The notes under the pieces: model-generated | The model's input: only the letters and a program-made list of their open reading frames with translations | Database searches by the model: none | What the model was told of the DNA's origin: nothing | Shown here: piece after piece, positions 12,703 through 25,412 of the stretch | Layout of the letters: every line of letters begins with the position of its first letter | Position numbering within the stretch: the first letter of the stretch is position 1 | Translations under genes and position numbers: made by a program | Assembly (NCBI GenBank): GCA_022496805.1 | Contig: CM040100.1 | Location: forward strand, 21,977,009-22,041,008 | Direction: 5' to 3' | DNA: 64,000 nt | Source: Pohlia nutans | Lineage: Eukaryota > Streptophyta > Bryopsida > Bryales > Mniaceae

Positions 12703-14493
12703 GCAAAATCCCAGGATCATGGGAACGTCCTACACAACAGTGGGTGACCCTGGCCTTGGGTCGGCTTCATCCGTTCATGAGTAGAGACCACGCCGCCAAC
12801 CGGCCCCACCGGCCACCTTTCAGCTAGCACACTTTGTGGCTCCCACTCTCTGCATGGATGTATGAAGATGCCTCTCCGCCGCCACTACTTGACTCTTTGC
12901 TCCACAACTTTGCTTAGCAACTTTGTTCCTTAGCATATGCATTTTTTTTTTAAATGAAATATTTGAGCATTATTTCCCAACAAAACGCAATTTTTCAAAT
13001 GATTTTATTGTAAAAGAAAATTATTAACCCTCAGGAAGAAGATTCAAATGGTGATACAAAGAAACATGGTTCAAAAGAAGTGCAAATGGCTCTAATAATC
13101 CTACGAAAATCCAACGCCGCCACATAAATTTGGCAAAATAACTATTGAGCAACGTTTTGCGTGTACCATTCCTATTGAGGGACCGCTTGACATGCATCCA
13201 AGTTTCCTCAATGGAATTGGTATGAGCATTGGTAATAGGGCCTTTGAAAAATCGGAAATGATTAATTGTCATGTGGTGAAAGCCTACTTGTGCTAACCAT
13301 ATAGAATCGTACACTGACCAAAAATTTGAGATAATTGTGGTTTCGGGTTCAATATGTCTAAAAATCAAAGCTATCAATGTTCTTTTGTTCTATCCGATAC
13401 TACTTCTAAAAGCATGTGCTCAATGTTACCTTGCTCCACTCCACCAAACACCCATTGGCCTTCAAATATTTTTGTTTGCCAAACTTTAATTCATCAATCT
13501 CAACAATCTTCCCCACCCTTCCAAACTTTTTTATGTCTTCGTTTTGCAATGCCTTGCAAGAATGTCACTAAAAAAGTTATACCATTTAACCATTGTCGAG
13601 ACCATTGTATTCTTAGTGACTTGTGAATCAACCATTGTCTCTGCTTGCTTGCAACCTCTACTCCATGAATACATGATAGCGAGCATTTGAGACAATGAAA
13701 ATTTAGAATTGGAAAAAAAAAGTGTCTATACGTAAAGAACATGATGCTCTACAACACCTTGTACATAGTCACCTAAACCACCCTTTTTAGAAGCATCTCT
13801 TTCCCAATGCATATTTTCTCCACATCCACCACAAGTACGTTCTACAGGAATAAGACCCCTATTTGCAACAAACTGCAAACAACTCTCCAAGTCTCTTGTG
13901 CGATGAACAAAATTTCTCCACTTCAATAAATTTGCTGCCATAGTCATGCAATGTACAACAAAAAATAAAAACACAAACAAAAGAAACTAAACTTTCTATT
14001 GATGAGCCCAAAAACAAATAAAATAGAGCTATCCACTCATGAACACAATGAACATCTTCACTAAACAACTAACAAGACAATCAAAAATCTAATGAAACAT
14101 TAAAATAAACTCATGCAACTTCTTGTAAAGCAAAGAACTTCTTCTGCACAATGACAATGATGGTTACACAATTGAATCCTTTCATTTATACTTTCTCCTT
14201 CTACAATTTAATTGGGTCCTCAAATTCTTAATCAATTGAACGACACAAGCAATGGCAAGTTGGAGACATGCTATAGAGCAAAGTTATAGAGTAGAGAGCC
14301 GAGAAGCGGAGGCGGAGAGGCATCTTCATGCATCCATGTGGAGAGTGGGAGCCAAAAGTGTGCCAGTTGGTAGTGAAAGGTGGTCGGTGGGGCCGGTTGG
14401 CAGCTTGGTCTCTGCTCATGAATGGATGAAGCCGACCCAAGGCCAGGGTCACCCGCTATTGTGTAGGGCGTTACCCCGGTCTTGGGATTTTGC
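12703..14493. mobile_element. Merlin/ISXO2-type DNA transposon with ~220-bp TIRs
   Basis: Terminal inverted repeats at 12703-12925 and about 14270-14493 begin GCAAAATCCCA and stay similar for over 200 bp. Between them, on the minus strand, lies a decayed ISXO2-like transposase (listed separately). Merlin elements normally make 8-9-bp target duplications; I could not find a matching pair, so the outer limits may be off by a few bases or the site has decayed. Confidence 0.6.
13024..13980 (-). pseudogene. ISXO2/Merlin-like transposase, broken
   Basis: Read on the minus strand, the N-terminal part (13900-13740) has a zinc-ribbon-like block, RGLIPVERTCGGCG. A block near 13490-13380 has IDELKFGKQKY and, in a shifted frame, WVFGGVEQ, which correspond to the first-Asp region of this DDE family. 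The last part (13377-13024) has TTIISNFWSVYDS, then GFHHMTINH, then AHTNSIEETWMHVKR, the typical ISXO2 order. Damage: at least two frameshifts around 13455 and 13375, stops, and Asn where the second catalytic Asp is expected (IISN). In the family this enzyme cuts and joins the element ends; this copy cannot be active. The Merlin name is inferred from the ISXO2-like domain. Confidence 0.65.
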
Positions 14494-14958
14494 TGACTAT
14501 AGTGCCTCTTCTTACCGTTCAACTCAATCCAATTCCAACCCAATCCAACCCAACCTCTTAAGTTGAGCTGAGTTTTATTAAAAACACTCCACCCGGTTGA
14601 AAACCTCTACCCAAACTCAACTCAATCCAACTCTAATGGAAATTTACACGAATGCAACTTTAGCTCTTGTCTGTACATAGGAACTGAGAGTTTGTTTGTT
14701 CTAGCAGAGTGCATGTTACACAAAAAAGTGTTGAATTGATTTGAATGCAGGTATTCAATATGCTTATAAATTTCTACAAATGAATGTTGTAGCCGTATTA
14801 TTGAATCATCAGTGCAATGTTCACGTTTGCTACATTTTCCATGGAGGTGCCATAATGAGTTACTAGCACATTTCTAGTTGTTTCATACTTGCTGCTCACA
14901 AACATTGTGACATTCATATGGAAGGTCTTTGTTTTGGTTGTGGTTTATCTAATGCCTA
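14494..14958. other. Intergenic DNA
   Basis: Only short GGTTGG/CCAACC-rich repeats near 14520-14640; no gene seen. Confidence 0.45.
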
Positions 14959-15600
14959 AAGCATCTTCAATGGACACAATAGAGCACTGATTAACATTAT
15001 CATTACAAACTTGATAAGTCATGTTTTTGCAATGTTTTACGTATGTTGTTGACATATGTTTTACGTATGTTTATTGTACAAAAAACGTACTAATGACATA
15101 TTACAAACATAAAAAAAACACATCATGATAAAATTTACATGTTTGTAGTATGTGCTCCGTACGATTTTTCTGCAATAAAAATATATGTCGAACGTAATCA
15201 CCCTTGTTCATCTCAACAACATACGTAAAACATTGCAAAAACATAATTTCCTAAGTTTGTGATGATCTTTCACTGTGATCCTCGAAAATTCCACCCCAAT
15301 GGTGCCACCTCCTAAATTTCTTACTCTTTATTGAGTCTAGCAAGTTACTCAACAAACTTTGATCAATGACATCCATGAGGTTCAAAATTTGTGATGAAAT
15401 GGTGGAGCAAATGTGTGATACCTATGTGTGACTAACTTTATAAAAAGTGTGGTATCACATGAGACTTTTTGTGCCTTTTGTTGTGCAACTATTGAACCGT
15501 TTGCGCCACTAAAGGCCACCTTTTTGCAATTCACACCACAAAATAGCCCAATATGGCTCAATTATGTTGTCATTATGTTGTGTAACTATTGAGGATGCTC
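14959..15600. mobile_element. Tourist-like MITE with internal foldback
   Basis: The ends resemble inverted copies of AGCATCTTCAATGG, similar to the GAGCATCTCCAA element at 38666-39449. The flanks are CTA and TTA, an imperfect 3-bp duplication. Within it, 15001-15264 forms a foldback whose outer arms share ATGTTTTTGCAATG and about 30 following bases. Non-coding. Confidence 0.45.
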
Positions 15601-16218
15601 TTAACTCCTAAAAGACCATGTTCATCCCTAAAATTTTATCACTTTCTTGTGATGCTTTTTAAAGAATACAATTGTATCTTTGAATTGGTATTCATATAGA
15701 AAACCTCAACGTTGAAGTTCAAAGAAGAGTTAGTCGTAAAACTATACATCAATTTTCATAACAATCTACCGTATAAATTACATGATTATAAGGTTTGATC
15801 ATGTATGAGTTGTTTTCTCAAATTTTTGAGCAAAATCAACATGTCATTCACTACAAACATTCTTATAAATTCTAAAACAATGATTAGCATTTGAAATTTC
15901 AGGAGTATACAAAGATGTATTGTATCTAGGTGCTCACAAAAAATGATGTTTTAAAACTAAATACAACAACAATCATTGATTATCAAAGATTTATGTTTGG
16001 ATGAAGTGACTTGTTAAGCCGGTGACTCGTTAAGCCGATGTTTGTGATCGTTATAAATTGTTACATTGCATAAAAAGTGTAAAGATTTCAAATTTATTTT
16101 CAGAATATTTGAAAATATTCGAAAATAATATACAATATGTAAAAAAGATTCAAAAGATTTTGAAAATATACCATTTTGAATATATTTAAACATTTTCCGT
16201 ATTATTATATAGCGTTAA

Positions 16219-16778
16219 CCCCTAAAGGACCGTAGTTTTTCCTGTTTTTGAACATCCTTTTCACCTCTTTCTATTCATTTTCTTGTAAATATTTTTTGTC
16301 CTCTTCATAGAAAATACCAAATCAAACATTTAAATAAAACTTAAGAATTTTTTTGAACAATTTAACAATTTTTCCCATGTCTTCAAAGACGGTCAAAAAA
16401 TATTCAAAAAGACTGCAATTTCATCTTTTCACTTCAAACACTATAATCTTGCAATCTCTACAGTCAAATTCTATGAAAATTTTACCATCCACTCTTTTGG
16501 TAAACTATAACAAGATCCTACAGTTAAAGTCGAAAAATAATAATTTCTGAGGTTTATTTTGAGCCATGCCCGCACTGCCCATTCTCCCCAAAAAAACCCC
16601 TTTTGCTCCATAACTTCCACTTAAAAAGTCGGAATCAAAAAAAAATTAGATCCCCATTTTTGCATTGATATACCAAATTCACATAATTTATTTCAAAAAA
16701 TAAAAAATAAAAATTGACACTGTGGGAACCTACCCGAACATTGAAATGTCCTAGTTAGGACACTTGGTCCTTTAGGGG
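16219..16778. mobile_element. 560-bp TTAA (piggyBac-type) MITE
   Basis: TTAA at 16215-16218 and 16779-16782 flanks perfect 13-bp inverted ends CCCCTAAAGGACC. Its right ~60 bp match the right end of the element at 19691-20916, so the two belong to one family. Confidence 0.7.
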
Positions 16779-17269
16779 TTAATGATGCAGTAATGGCAAA
16801 TGTCTTATATATTGTACACATCTTTTTTGGACAAATATGACGCCCTAGTGTGAAAACGCCCTCTAAGTCATCAACCTCCCTAACTACTATGTTCCAAGTT
16901 CACTTGCGTTGACGTTTTAGTTTTTTCCTGGACGATCAATCAACGTAAATGCAAATCTTGATGGATTTTTGTATTCTCATAACGAACGTTTACAATTCTT
17001 TAGTTAACTTTGAGTCAAAATTATGGAATCCAAACATTACTAGAAAATTCAGTGTCCAAATCAACAGAGAAGCATTGATATTTTCAATTGCTTCGGACGA
17101 GTTGTATAGAACAATAATCAACATAAATAAGTTGATTTTTTTTGTTGATCTGGTCAAATAAAAAATTAAAAAATTAAAAAATTAAAAACTAATAAAAATT
17201 AAAAACTTTATTTTCGTTGCCCGGATTTTTTGGGCAAAAAACTTTATTTTTTGACTGCCCAGCGCCTCT

Positions 17270-17352
17270 GGGCAACCAAGCTTTACACCCACGATTGCTA
17301 CTTAGGTTCGAACTTGGAACCTCACACTTATGACTCAACACTCTAACCAACT
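17270..17352 (-). other. tRNA-like segment (degenerate)
   Basis: On the minus strand the order is TAGTTGGTTAGAG (A-box and D-arm-like), an anticodon position that would read CAT, and CAAGTTCGAACCT (B-box and T-arm-like). The acceptor stem does not pair, so this is a tRNA-derived relic or SINE head, not a working tRNA. Confidence 0.5.
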
Positions 17353-17407
17353 AACCACCATTAGAATTCGATGAATAACCCATTATTTTTTCCTACATAT
17401 ACATTTA

Positions 17408-17800
17408 CAATTTGGTATTTTGGAACTCAGCAGACTTTGAAGACCATTTTGGTATAGTAAAATAATTTTTTTCAAAAATCTTTGGATTAAAAAAAGTTGG
17501 GAAATTAAATTAAATTTCATCTCCAAAAATCTGTTTGTGATTTTGAGCCTCTATTCAAAAGTTATAAACAAAATTCAGAGAGGGTGTTTGAAAATATCAA
17601 AGAAAATATTTCTTGCTACCCCACTCTGAATTTTGTCTATAACTTTTGAATGGAGGCTCAAAATCTCAAACAGATTTTTGGAGATGAGAGTTAGCTTGAT
17701 TTTCCAAATTTTTAAAGTTCAAAGTTTAAAATTAAAAAAAACTATTCTACTATGACAAAATGGCCGCCAAAGTCTGCTTAGTTCTTTTACTTTTTTAAAT
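17408..17800. repeat. Foldback nested in the CACTA element
   Basis: Arms about 17410-17605 and about 17615-17795 are imperfectly complementary, for example CAGCAGACTTTG against CAAAGTCTGCTTAG. Confidence 0.65.
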
Positions 17801-18645
17801 TGTGAATGATTAAGTTAAGAAAAAATTCAGAGTACATAGAACTTCAACCATGGTGTTTTAAATGTTGCCGAAATGGGGATGTTTTAAATGTTTTAAGCGT
17901 TTTGAAAGTCATAAATTTGTACTTTGATGCATTTCATCTTTAGGGATTATATTCACAATCTTGTTGAGAGTTTGTATAGAGAATTTCAAACTAATTGGAT
18001 CTATTTGTCATGGGTGCCCGAAATTGTCCAAAACTAAAACATATCACCTTTTAAGAAATAACTTTTTAATTGCAACTTGAATTGATCAAAAAAATCTAGG
18101 CATTAACCTAATAGTAAAAGACAAGTTTATTAAAAATTTCACATCTTGTACAAAAATTGTATTCAATAAATATTGTATCAAGAAGGGCTTACTCAAAAGT
18201 GAAAAATGGTTTGAAATTATGACTCATGATTTTGAGAATTAATTAATTATTTGGCATCAATGTGTCAACTTTGTTCTACTGCTATGGTATAAGAACATTC
18301 TAAAATCTTATAAACGTACAAAGTTGAGTCCATAAATTGCAAAAGATTTCAAAGATTCTAAAAGATTCTAAAAGATTCCAAAAGATTCCAAAAAGAATCC
18401 AGATTCGCTAAAATTTTGTTGATCTGGTCATCGCACTATTCAAATTAACAGAAAGTAGGTAGCAATGTGTTGATTTTTACAAGAAGTTCAAAAATCAGTG
18501 AAATCGGTCATTGCAGTGCTCCAAACAACATAAATCAATTGATTTTTTGTTGATTTGGTCACGATTTTCTAGTAGTGAAATAAGTTATTAAAGTAATGAA
18601 ATTATTCTTGGACACAATGCGTCCACCTAGTCTTTTAGGGGTTAA

Positions 18646-19686
18646 GGATCCTAAATCCAACCACTTGTAATCCGTAAAGAAAAGAGAGAAAGTACATGTG
18701 GCCCATAGGGCCAACGTGAGTGAAGAGTTTGTTGGGGGAAGTGCTACACCCATTATCTTTAGTCCGAGACCCACAATTAGTCCAAGTTTTCTTACAAATT
18801 CTCGGACTAATTCCGATATGTACTATCTAAATTAATATCATGATATAATAATAAATATTATTGTCATATTTAGATTATAATTTTTCATTTTTTAAACAAC
18901 CAGAAATAGCAATTTCAAACTATCTTATTCATATTTGACATGGTAAATTCATAGTAATTTGGATTTGTTTTTAGTATAGGCCACACTATATACCTACATT
19001 ACCACAATTACTATGAGTTATCTCAATTACACTGACTTGGACTTTCTTCTAATTCTACGATTAGTTCAAGTTTTTGTTATTAATTAGAGGCGGATTAAAT
19101 ATGATATTGGGTGTACGAACTTGACCACCAAGACCAAGATGGTGCATGCTACTCTTGATGCCCATCCCTAAAGAACCTATGACCGACCACATGTAATGTT
19201 CAAGGAACCTAAGACTAAACAATTCTCATTCAATAAAAGGTTTTTACAACTGGGCAGAATTTCGGGTGTCTAGGATGAAAAACACCACCTATATGACACA
19301 AGTGGAGTACAACTAATTTTTCACTTTCCAAATTCATATAAGTTACTTTGTGATTGAGATTATTCTTTAAATAAAAAAGATTCACTTTTATTGACAAATC
19401 TTATTTGCGTATGACCCAAAAATAGTCCAAATTTGATTTTCAAAAAATTCCAAGCACATTAGCTTCCACCTTACTCCTTTCTCCCTCCTGTGCTTGTGGA
19501 CTTGCAGCTTCACATGTAATTTGACAGAATCTTCAATTTCCATGTGAGATTGCTGGAACCAGTTGAGACACATTTCCATCATATGCAGATGATCAGCTAC
19601 TTGAGCATCTAGGGTTCCGTTTCACAACCAACCAATGTTTTTGAGTGGAAATTGAAATTTTGGAACTTGTAGCATTTGTTTATGAT
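18646..19686. other. AT-rich intergenic DNA
   Basis: No gene or defined element seen. Confidence 0.5.
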
Positions 19687-19690
19687 TTAT

Positions 19691-20916
19691 CCCCTAAAGG
19701 ACGGGAGTGTTTTTCCTCCAAAAACACTCTAATGTGCCATTTTTCCTCCCCATGCAAAAATTCCAAAAAAATGTCATTTTTTACCTTCTAACTGTAAGAT
19801 CTTGTCCTAAAATACTTGAAAAACATACACAACATATTTCATAATTTCGTTGATTTTGGCTGCACGGATTGCAAGATAATTGAGTTTGATGGAAAAGAAC
19901 ACCCCAAAAAAACACATGCCCGAAATTTTCAAATGCGTTTGACCATGGCTACATCAAAAAAACTTCACTACCGAAACATGTCGCACTTCACTTTCACATT
20001 CTATATGATGTTACTTAATTGTGTACCAATTTTCGTTGCGTTTAGAGATGTTTAGAATGTTGAAGAACACCCTGCACTTGTTGGGGTTTTAAAAGTTCAG
20101 AAAAGACTCTTTGTTTTTGGAATTGCAATGTTTTCGACTTTCTTTATTTAAATACAAATCCGAGCGCTGAAACATAAGTACATGCCACCCTCTATAGAAT
20201 GGCAAAAGAAAACTTGAAAAAAAATTAATCTCCAAGTTTTAGAAGACATGTAGCATATTTTCTAAGAATTTTTGGGGTTAGGGGGGAAATAAAGGGTGGG
20301 GGAAGGGCAGGGGGAAGGGAATTGAAGTGCCACCCCACCCCACCCATTCCAATGTTCATGACCCCACTAACTCTCAAAGTGGACTGCTATGTGGCAGTCT
20401 TTCATTCGACGATTTTTTTTTTTAAATAATTCTTTTTGAAACAAATGATTTTAATTTTCAATTTCTTAAAATAATAATTTTTAATTACAAAATTGAAATT
20501 TTAATTTAAAATAAAAAAAATTAGTTTAAAATAATGATTTTATTTTTTTTAATAATAATTTTAAAATTTTAAAAACATTATTTCTAATTTTTTTAATGAG
20601 TTTGGAAAATGGGGTGGTCTTCTGCCCTCCACAATCCACCCCATTTTCCACATTCTGCCCATCATGTTGCCCCCCCCCCCCCCAAAAAAATTCAACTATT
20701 TCTCTACTGTCCCGCTGCCCTTTCTCCCAAAAAGAACACATTTCCTCTCATAAATTTCACATACGGTGTATGAATTCCAAAAAAATAGAATCTCCATTTT
20801 CGTGGCACATTGGAGAATCCACTATTAAATTTCCTTCAAAATTCGATTAAAAATGTGTTCATTGGAACCTACCTGATTCTCTAAATGTCCTAGTTAGGAC
20901 ACTTGGTCCTTTAGGG
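19691..20916. mobile_element. 1.2-kb TTAN-flanked MITE
   Basis: The left end is TTAT then CCCCTAAAGGAC; the right end is GTCCTTTAGGG then TTAT. The duplication is TTAT on both sides, which shows that the target is four bases. The right end shares about 60 bp with 16219-16778. The interior has a G-rich tract (20280-20325) and a C14 run near 20671-20684. No transposase. Confidence 0.6.
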
Positions 20917-20920
20917 TTAT

Positions 20921-21269
20921 TTATGTAATGTTTTCAATTCCCATTCCTATAAAGATACCTTTCATGGCACATCAATGTGAAGAATGGCAGTTTTTCAATA
21001 TTTCGGCAATTTCAATAAGAATTCAACAAAAATTATTGATAATTTCTCAAAAAAAGATGACGTATATTTTTAGATTTATCTTTCCAATCATGCCCTCAAC
21101 CTACGGTACACTAGTTCAGAATAATATTTTGACCAATTTTGTTTTCAGTTTTTGAATGTGTTGAATATTTTACTTGTGCAAAGGCGAAATGTGTGCTTAT
21201 AACACCAAGTATAAAAATTATGAATTAGAAGTTATCAACTTTTTCGTAGGTTTCAACTCATATCTACAT
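20921..21269. other. AT-rich intergenic DNA
   Basis: Nothing recognised between the TTAT-flanked MITE and the LINE target duplication. Confidence 0.5.
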
Positions 21270-21283
21270 TATCATGTAGTACC
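21270..21283. repeat. LINE target-site duplication, 5' copy
   Basis: TATCATGTAGTACC, identical to 36572-36585. Confidence 0.85.
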
Positions 21284-22342
21284 ATCAATATTCGACGGCC
21301 ACGTACCCATTATTTGAAGATTGAGAAGAAGAAAACATGAGAGGCTAGGAAGCGATGAGCGTGAGTGACGGCCAAGATCTGTTTGTGAGGAGCGCGGAAG
21401 AAGAGGGAGATCTTATACGTTGCGGGTGATGCCAATGCCATCCAGATCTAAGTGAGTGTGCACCTCAAGTGGAGTAGGGCGATTAAGAGGAAATAGACTT
21501 GGGGACTGTAGATCTACACAACGCTATGCGTGTCTGCGTCTAGGAGTTGTCTCCGGCTGTCGAAGAACAACCGAGATCTACGCTGCCTGCATGTTGCTAA
21601 TCGAAATCCACTGCAACACATTTGAGTACACGCTCAAACCAATGGAGAAATCCAAACGCCTATGGTGAGTCCTTTTCCGTTTGTAATTTAGTTGTATGTT
21701 TGCTTTAGCTAGAAGTTAAGCGCACGTGAGTATTAGACCTGGGTGACATAGACTACGTCCCGAATCTGAAAGCTCCGGAGGGTAACTGTGGTGACGACTG
21801 TTGGCATCCAGACCAGATCTATGTCCCCCACACGCTTTTCTCTTGCATAACTTCAGATCTAGAGCGCATATAGCCCGTCCTCCCTCCCTGCTAGATCGAG
21901 GTAGGCCAAGCCCACTGACCTACTGCAGTGCAACTTGGAAATCGATCTTAACCCAGTTGTAGCACTCCGAACCTTAGTAGGACACAGCTCAACAATCCGC
22001 CACTACACCACCGGCATATACTAGTTCGCAAACTAAATGAGAGTACCGACTCAGGACGAGCACACAGACACCAATCCAAGCGCAGGCCGCACAGTCCTAG
22101 AAGTACTCACAGATTGTTACAAACAGACCACGCCAGTTGCCCAATCAACATCACCAATAGAGGAGCTGCACAAGCAACGACTGTAGTACCAAGTCCAACA
22201 TCGACTACATCACTGAACTGCAACATCAACACTCCGTAATTTTAAAGGTATCAATTCCCAGCCTTTACTCAATCATTAAAACAATCTCTGATATTTGTAG
22301 CGGGGAAATCTCCTCATTACCTACAACTCCAAGCACTGTCAC
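21284..22342 (+). promoter_or_regulatory. LINE 5' leader with AGATCT cluster
   Basis: This is the non-coding start of the element, where an internal promoter would be expected. AGATCT occurs seven times between 21375 and 21860 (starts 21375, 21408, 21444, 21510, 21574, 21815, 21855). No core promoter can be assigned. Confidence 0.4.
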
Positions 22343-23999
22343 ATGGATTCGAGACAGTCCGCCTGGATCCGGCCAGAAGAAAACACTAGCATGGACATTG
22401 ACACGTCCACAACAAACCTGAAGAGGCTACTAGCAGAAAAAGCAGCCAGAGAATCAAGATCCAACGCAAAGAAGACCCAAGGCACCACGGAAGGAGTTGA
22501 AGGCGCCAACACCCAAAATCACACGACGAACGAAGGAGACCCAAAGCAAGAGCTCACCAATAGGTGGGGGAGGAAACTCCGAAGTAGCAGCAGCAGCCAG
22601 AACAAAGATCGTTCAAGCCAGGACAACAACGAAACAGTGAAGTAGAAGGAAGATAAAGCCCAAGCCAACAGCCAGAGAAGTGGTTGCAGTCGAGAAGGAA
22701 GCAAGCAGCAGTGGGACAATGCCGAACTAAACCAATAGCCATTGGGTAGCAGGCAACAATCATCCAACATCAACCCGAACCAGTTGCCCAAAGGAGACAC
22801 AATGCAAGACACAGCAGACAAAGAACATACACAGATCGCCGAGCCAGGAGAGGATACTATCGTCCAACCTCAAATCGGGACCAAAATGCCAAGATGGGAG
22901 AATTTTTGGCTAGGTTTTTACACTATGGAAACACTAGCCTGTGAAAATCCTCACGTCAACATGTTCATGAAAGAAACTGAAGAAGAAATGATAGCTTGTG
23001 TGATTTCAGAGAAAGAGGCAAAAGAAATCTATGAGGCAGAATAATCATTTCCAAGAGTCCCCCAAAGGTTGTACCCAATGGAAAAAAGAAGACGAGGTTG
23101 TAGGACAACACTACAACATTACTCAAATCCCATTCGAAATTCCAATCAACCCCAAGATGGGACTAGCATTGGATTTCCATGTTGAAATACACTTTGAGCT
23201 CTATAGGGAAAACTTGCTACATGACGTAGTGAAACCTATGGCCTTGAAAAGACTATCCGAAATAGGCATTGCACTAGGCAATGATGTGATCGACCCTATC
23301 TCGGTATTTTGTTTTAGTCATAAGAAAAGTGGCCAAAGAGGAGAATGGTCGGGAATTATCAAACTCCACCTACTCAACCCCGAGATTGATGGCATAGGAA
23401 TGCTAAAAAGACTCCGTCCTTTCATACTCAAATTAATCTCCGGATCATCCATGGGATTTCTTGGCAAAGTATGTAAGAGCTTCCATTCCATTGCCAAAAA
23501 CACCAATTTATCGGTCAAAATCAAAAGTGACAATCTCAAAGGAGTCAAAGCCCATGACCTCTTCCTAAACATCATAGAAAGTAGCTTTTGTAGAAAGCAA
23601 TACTTTGAGGTCACAAATGTGCAAAAAGGCTCTTTTGAGAGCCATGCTTTTATAGTTGCACCAACGCCCAAATAAGCGGATAAATTCCAATTGTTTCATG
23701 TCACCGCTAACAAAGAGATCATTGCCCTACAAGCAAGATGCAATTACAGCCCTAGTATCACACCGGAGATGAGAGTGATAAAGGATGCCCTAACCCTCAC
23801 ACTCTCCCAACTTCCTATCTTGATGTCCATTGATGACACACTACTAGAGAAACTGTGACCGCTTCAACAGTTTCACAACAGAAAACTGTTGAGCGCACCT
23901 GTTGAATCGGTCGCGTTGAGGGGGTCATTGGACAACATGAATCTGTTGCGCTGATTCTGTTGCATCGGTCATTTGTGCCGGCTTCCTAATCCTCCGTGG

Positions 24000-25320
24000 C
24001 ACGCCAACTCAAACATTATTGTAGTGCGAAACATCTGAGTTGGCATGCCATGGCCATGACTATGAATTTTCTCTGGGGTGATTTTTGTAATTACTTTCAG
24101 GTCAATACTTCACACAATTTCCGAAGTCTTTTACTGCTGCGGTTCCCCTGTTTTCCAGGTTTTACAAAAATTTGACCTTGGGGAAATTACTAATTTACAG
24201 TATATTACTTTTCTGCATGAATTTCGGCATGGCCTTTCTGGATGACACTTAGCTCCAGATTCGTAATTGGTTGGACAGGGGGTAGTTCCCTACCATAGTA
24301 ATTTGGCATTCACAGTTGAGGTGTCCCGATGCGATTGGTCGTATATAAAATTGCCTTTGTGCATGGTAATTTTGGTTTATTGACATACATGTTCTTACTC
24401 TATGTACACCGTCTAGGAACCTACAATCCAATGGATGTGTGAATTTTCTACACTGCCAATAATAGACATTTTCCAAGCTTCATCTGAGCCATCTACAAGG
24501 TTAAAGCTCTATGGCCAATACTTCACTGTACCCACTTTGGAATTTGTGGCACAACTTATAAGTTTGCATAATTTTTGGGCTCATAGCTCATAGTGTCCAG
24601 AGATTAGGACTGAATCGTCAACACTTGTAGGCCTGGAATATTTGTGTACGAACAAAACCTGCATGAAACGGAGCTAATAGCGTGAGGAAGACTATGAATG
24701 AGCACAATTACAATTACTCAAATTGGCATCTAAGTTCACTCTAATTTGATAATTCTAGAACTACTCTCCACTGCATATTCTGCTTATCATGATTGTCCGA
24801 TTTGCCGAACACTTCGTTTATTTCTCAATTCTGTTTTTAAGTTCTCTGTTCTTAAATTGCAGGTACGCATGCAAAGATTGAAAAACATCAAGAAAATCGC
24901 TCAAATTGTTACGAACCGGAGCACAAGAATATTCCATTCTCCCGTCTCCACAGTATCACACAGTCCAAAAGATTCCACTCATACAAATTACAGAAACAAG
25001 CACATGAATAAGAAGGCCAAATAATAATCCCTTACCTCAAGAACTCGACATGTTGGTGAGAATGAATATTCCTCCTCATAGTAACTGCTTCACCATCTAA
25101 AGACATAACATCACATGTACAGAGACCACTTTATAACCAGAACAATGGCAACCCAGGAAGACTAACAAAATTGAAGACTTTAATTCAACAAAATTCTACC
25201 AAGCTGTAACAAGAAAGACACATGAACAATAAGTATCGAGAATGCACATTTCTAAACAAACGGAAAAAAAAAAAAAAACCTATATAACAGATACTTCAAA
25301 CATTCAAGATACCCACCAGT
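24000..25320. other. CACTA interior, unassigned
   Basis: No protein family recognised. The composition is more mixed than in the surrounding LINE, so parts may be captured host DNA. Confidence 0.35.
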
Positions 25321-25324
25321 ACTT

Positions 25325-25412
25325 GTCGCCCAAAACCTCTGCGATGGAAGTTTAAACATCAAAGTGTGGTTCTTCCTGAAGACAAACTCGCCAACAACAA
25401 GCTTCTGGGTTT
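25325..25412 (-). other. Possible captured exon of unknown gene
   Basis: On the minus strand a TATGACAG acceptor precedes an open stretch reading ETQKLVVGEFVFRKN and continuing to LPSQRFW. It is the kind of short exon expected in a Pack-type element. I do not recognise the parent gene. Confidence 0.3.

Larger units (their letters stand above)
17035..18577. mobile_element. Non-autonomous CACTA (En/Spm) element
   Basis: The left end is CATTACTAGAAAA (first motif decayed from CACTACTAG) and the right end is CTAGTAGTG. The 3-bp duplication AAA flanks both sides (17032-17034 and 18578-18580), as expected for CACTA. Subterminal copies of GTTGATCTGGTCA recur, as in the larger CACTA at 23839-27113. 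No transposase is encoded. It contains a foldback and a tRNA-like segment (listed separately). Confidence 0.7.
15605..18641. mobile_element. TTAA-flanked element containing two nested insertions
   Basis: The left end is TTAA (15601-15604) then CTCCTAAAAGACC; the right end is AGTCTTTTAGGGG then TTAA (18642-18645). It contains a second TTAA element (16219-16778) and a CACTA element (17035-18577). Removing them leaves about 930 bp, close to the 909-bp element at 37537-38445. No transposase seen. Confidence 0.5.

Noticed and set aside
17270..17352. Functional tRNA gene
   Set aside because: A- and B-box-like motifs exist but the acceptor stem does not pair and it lies inside a CACTA element.
22519..22821. 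Minus-strand open frames rich in Cys and Leu
   Set aside because: They lie opposite LINE ORF1 and have no family features.
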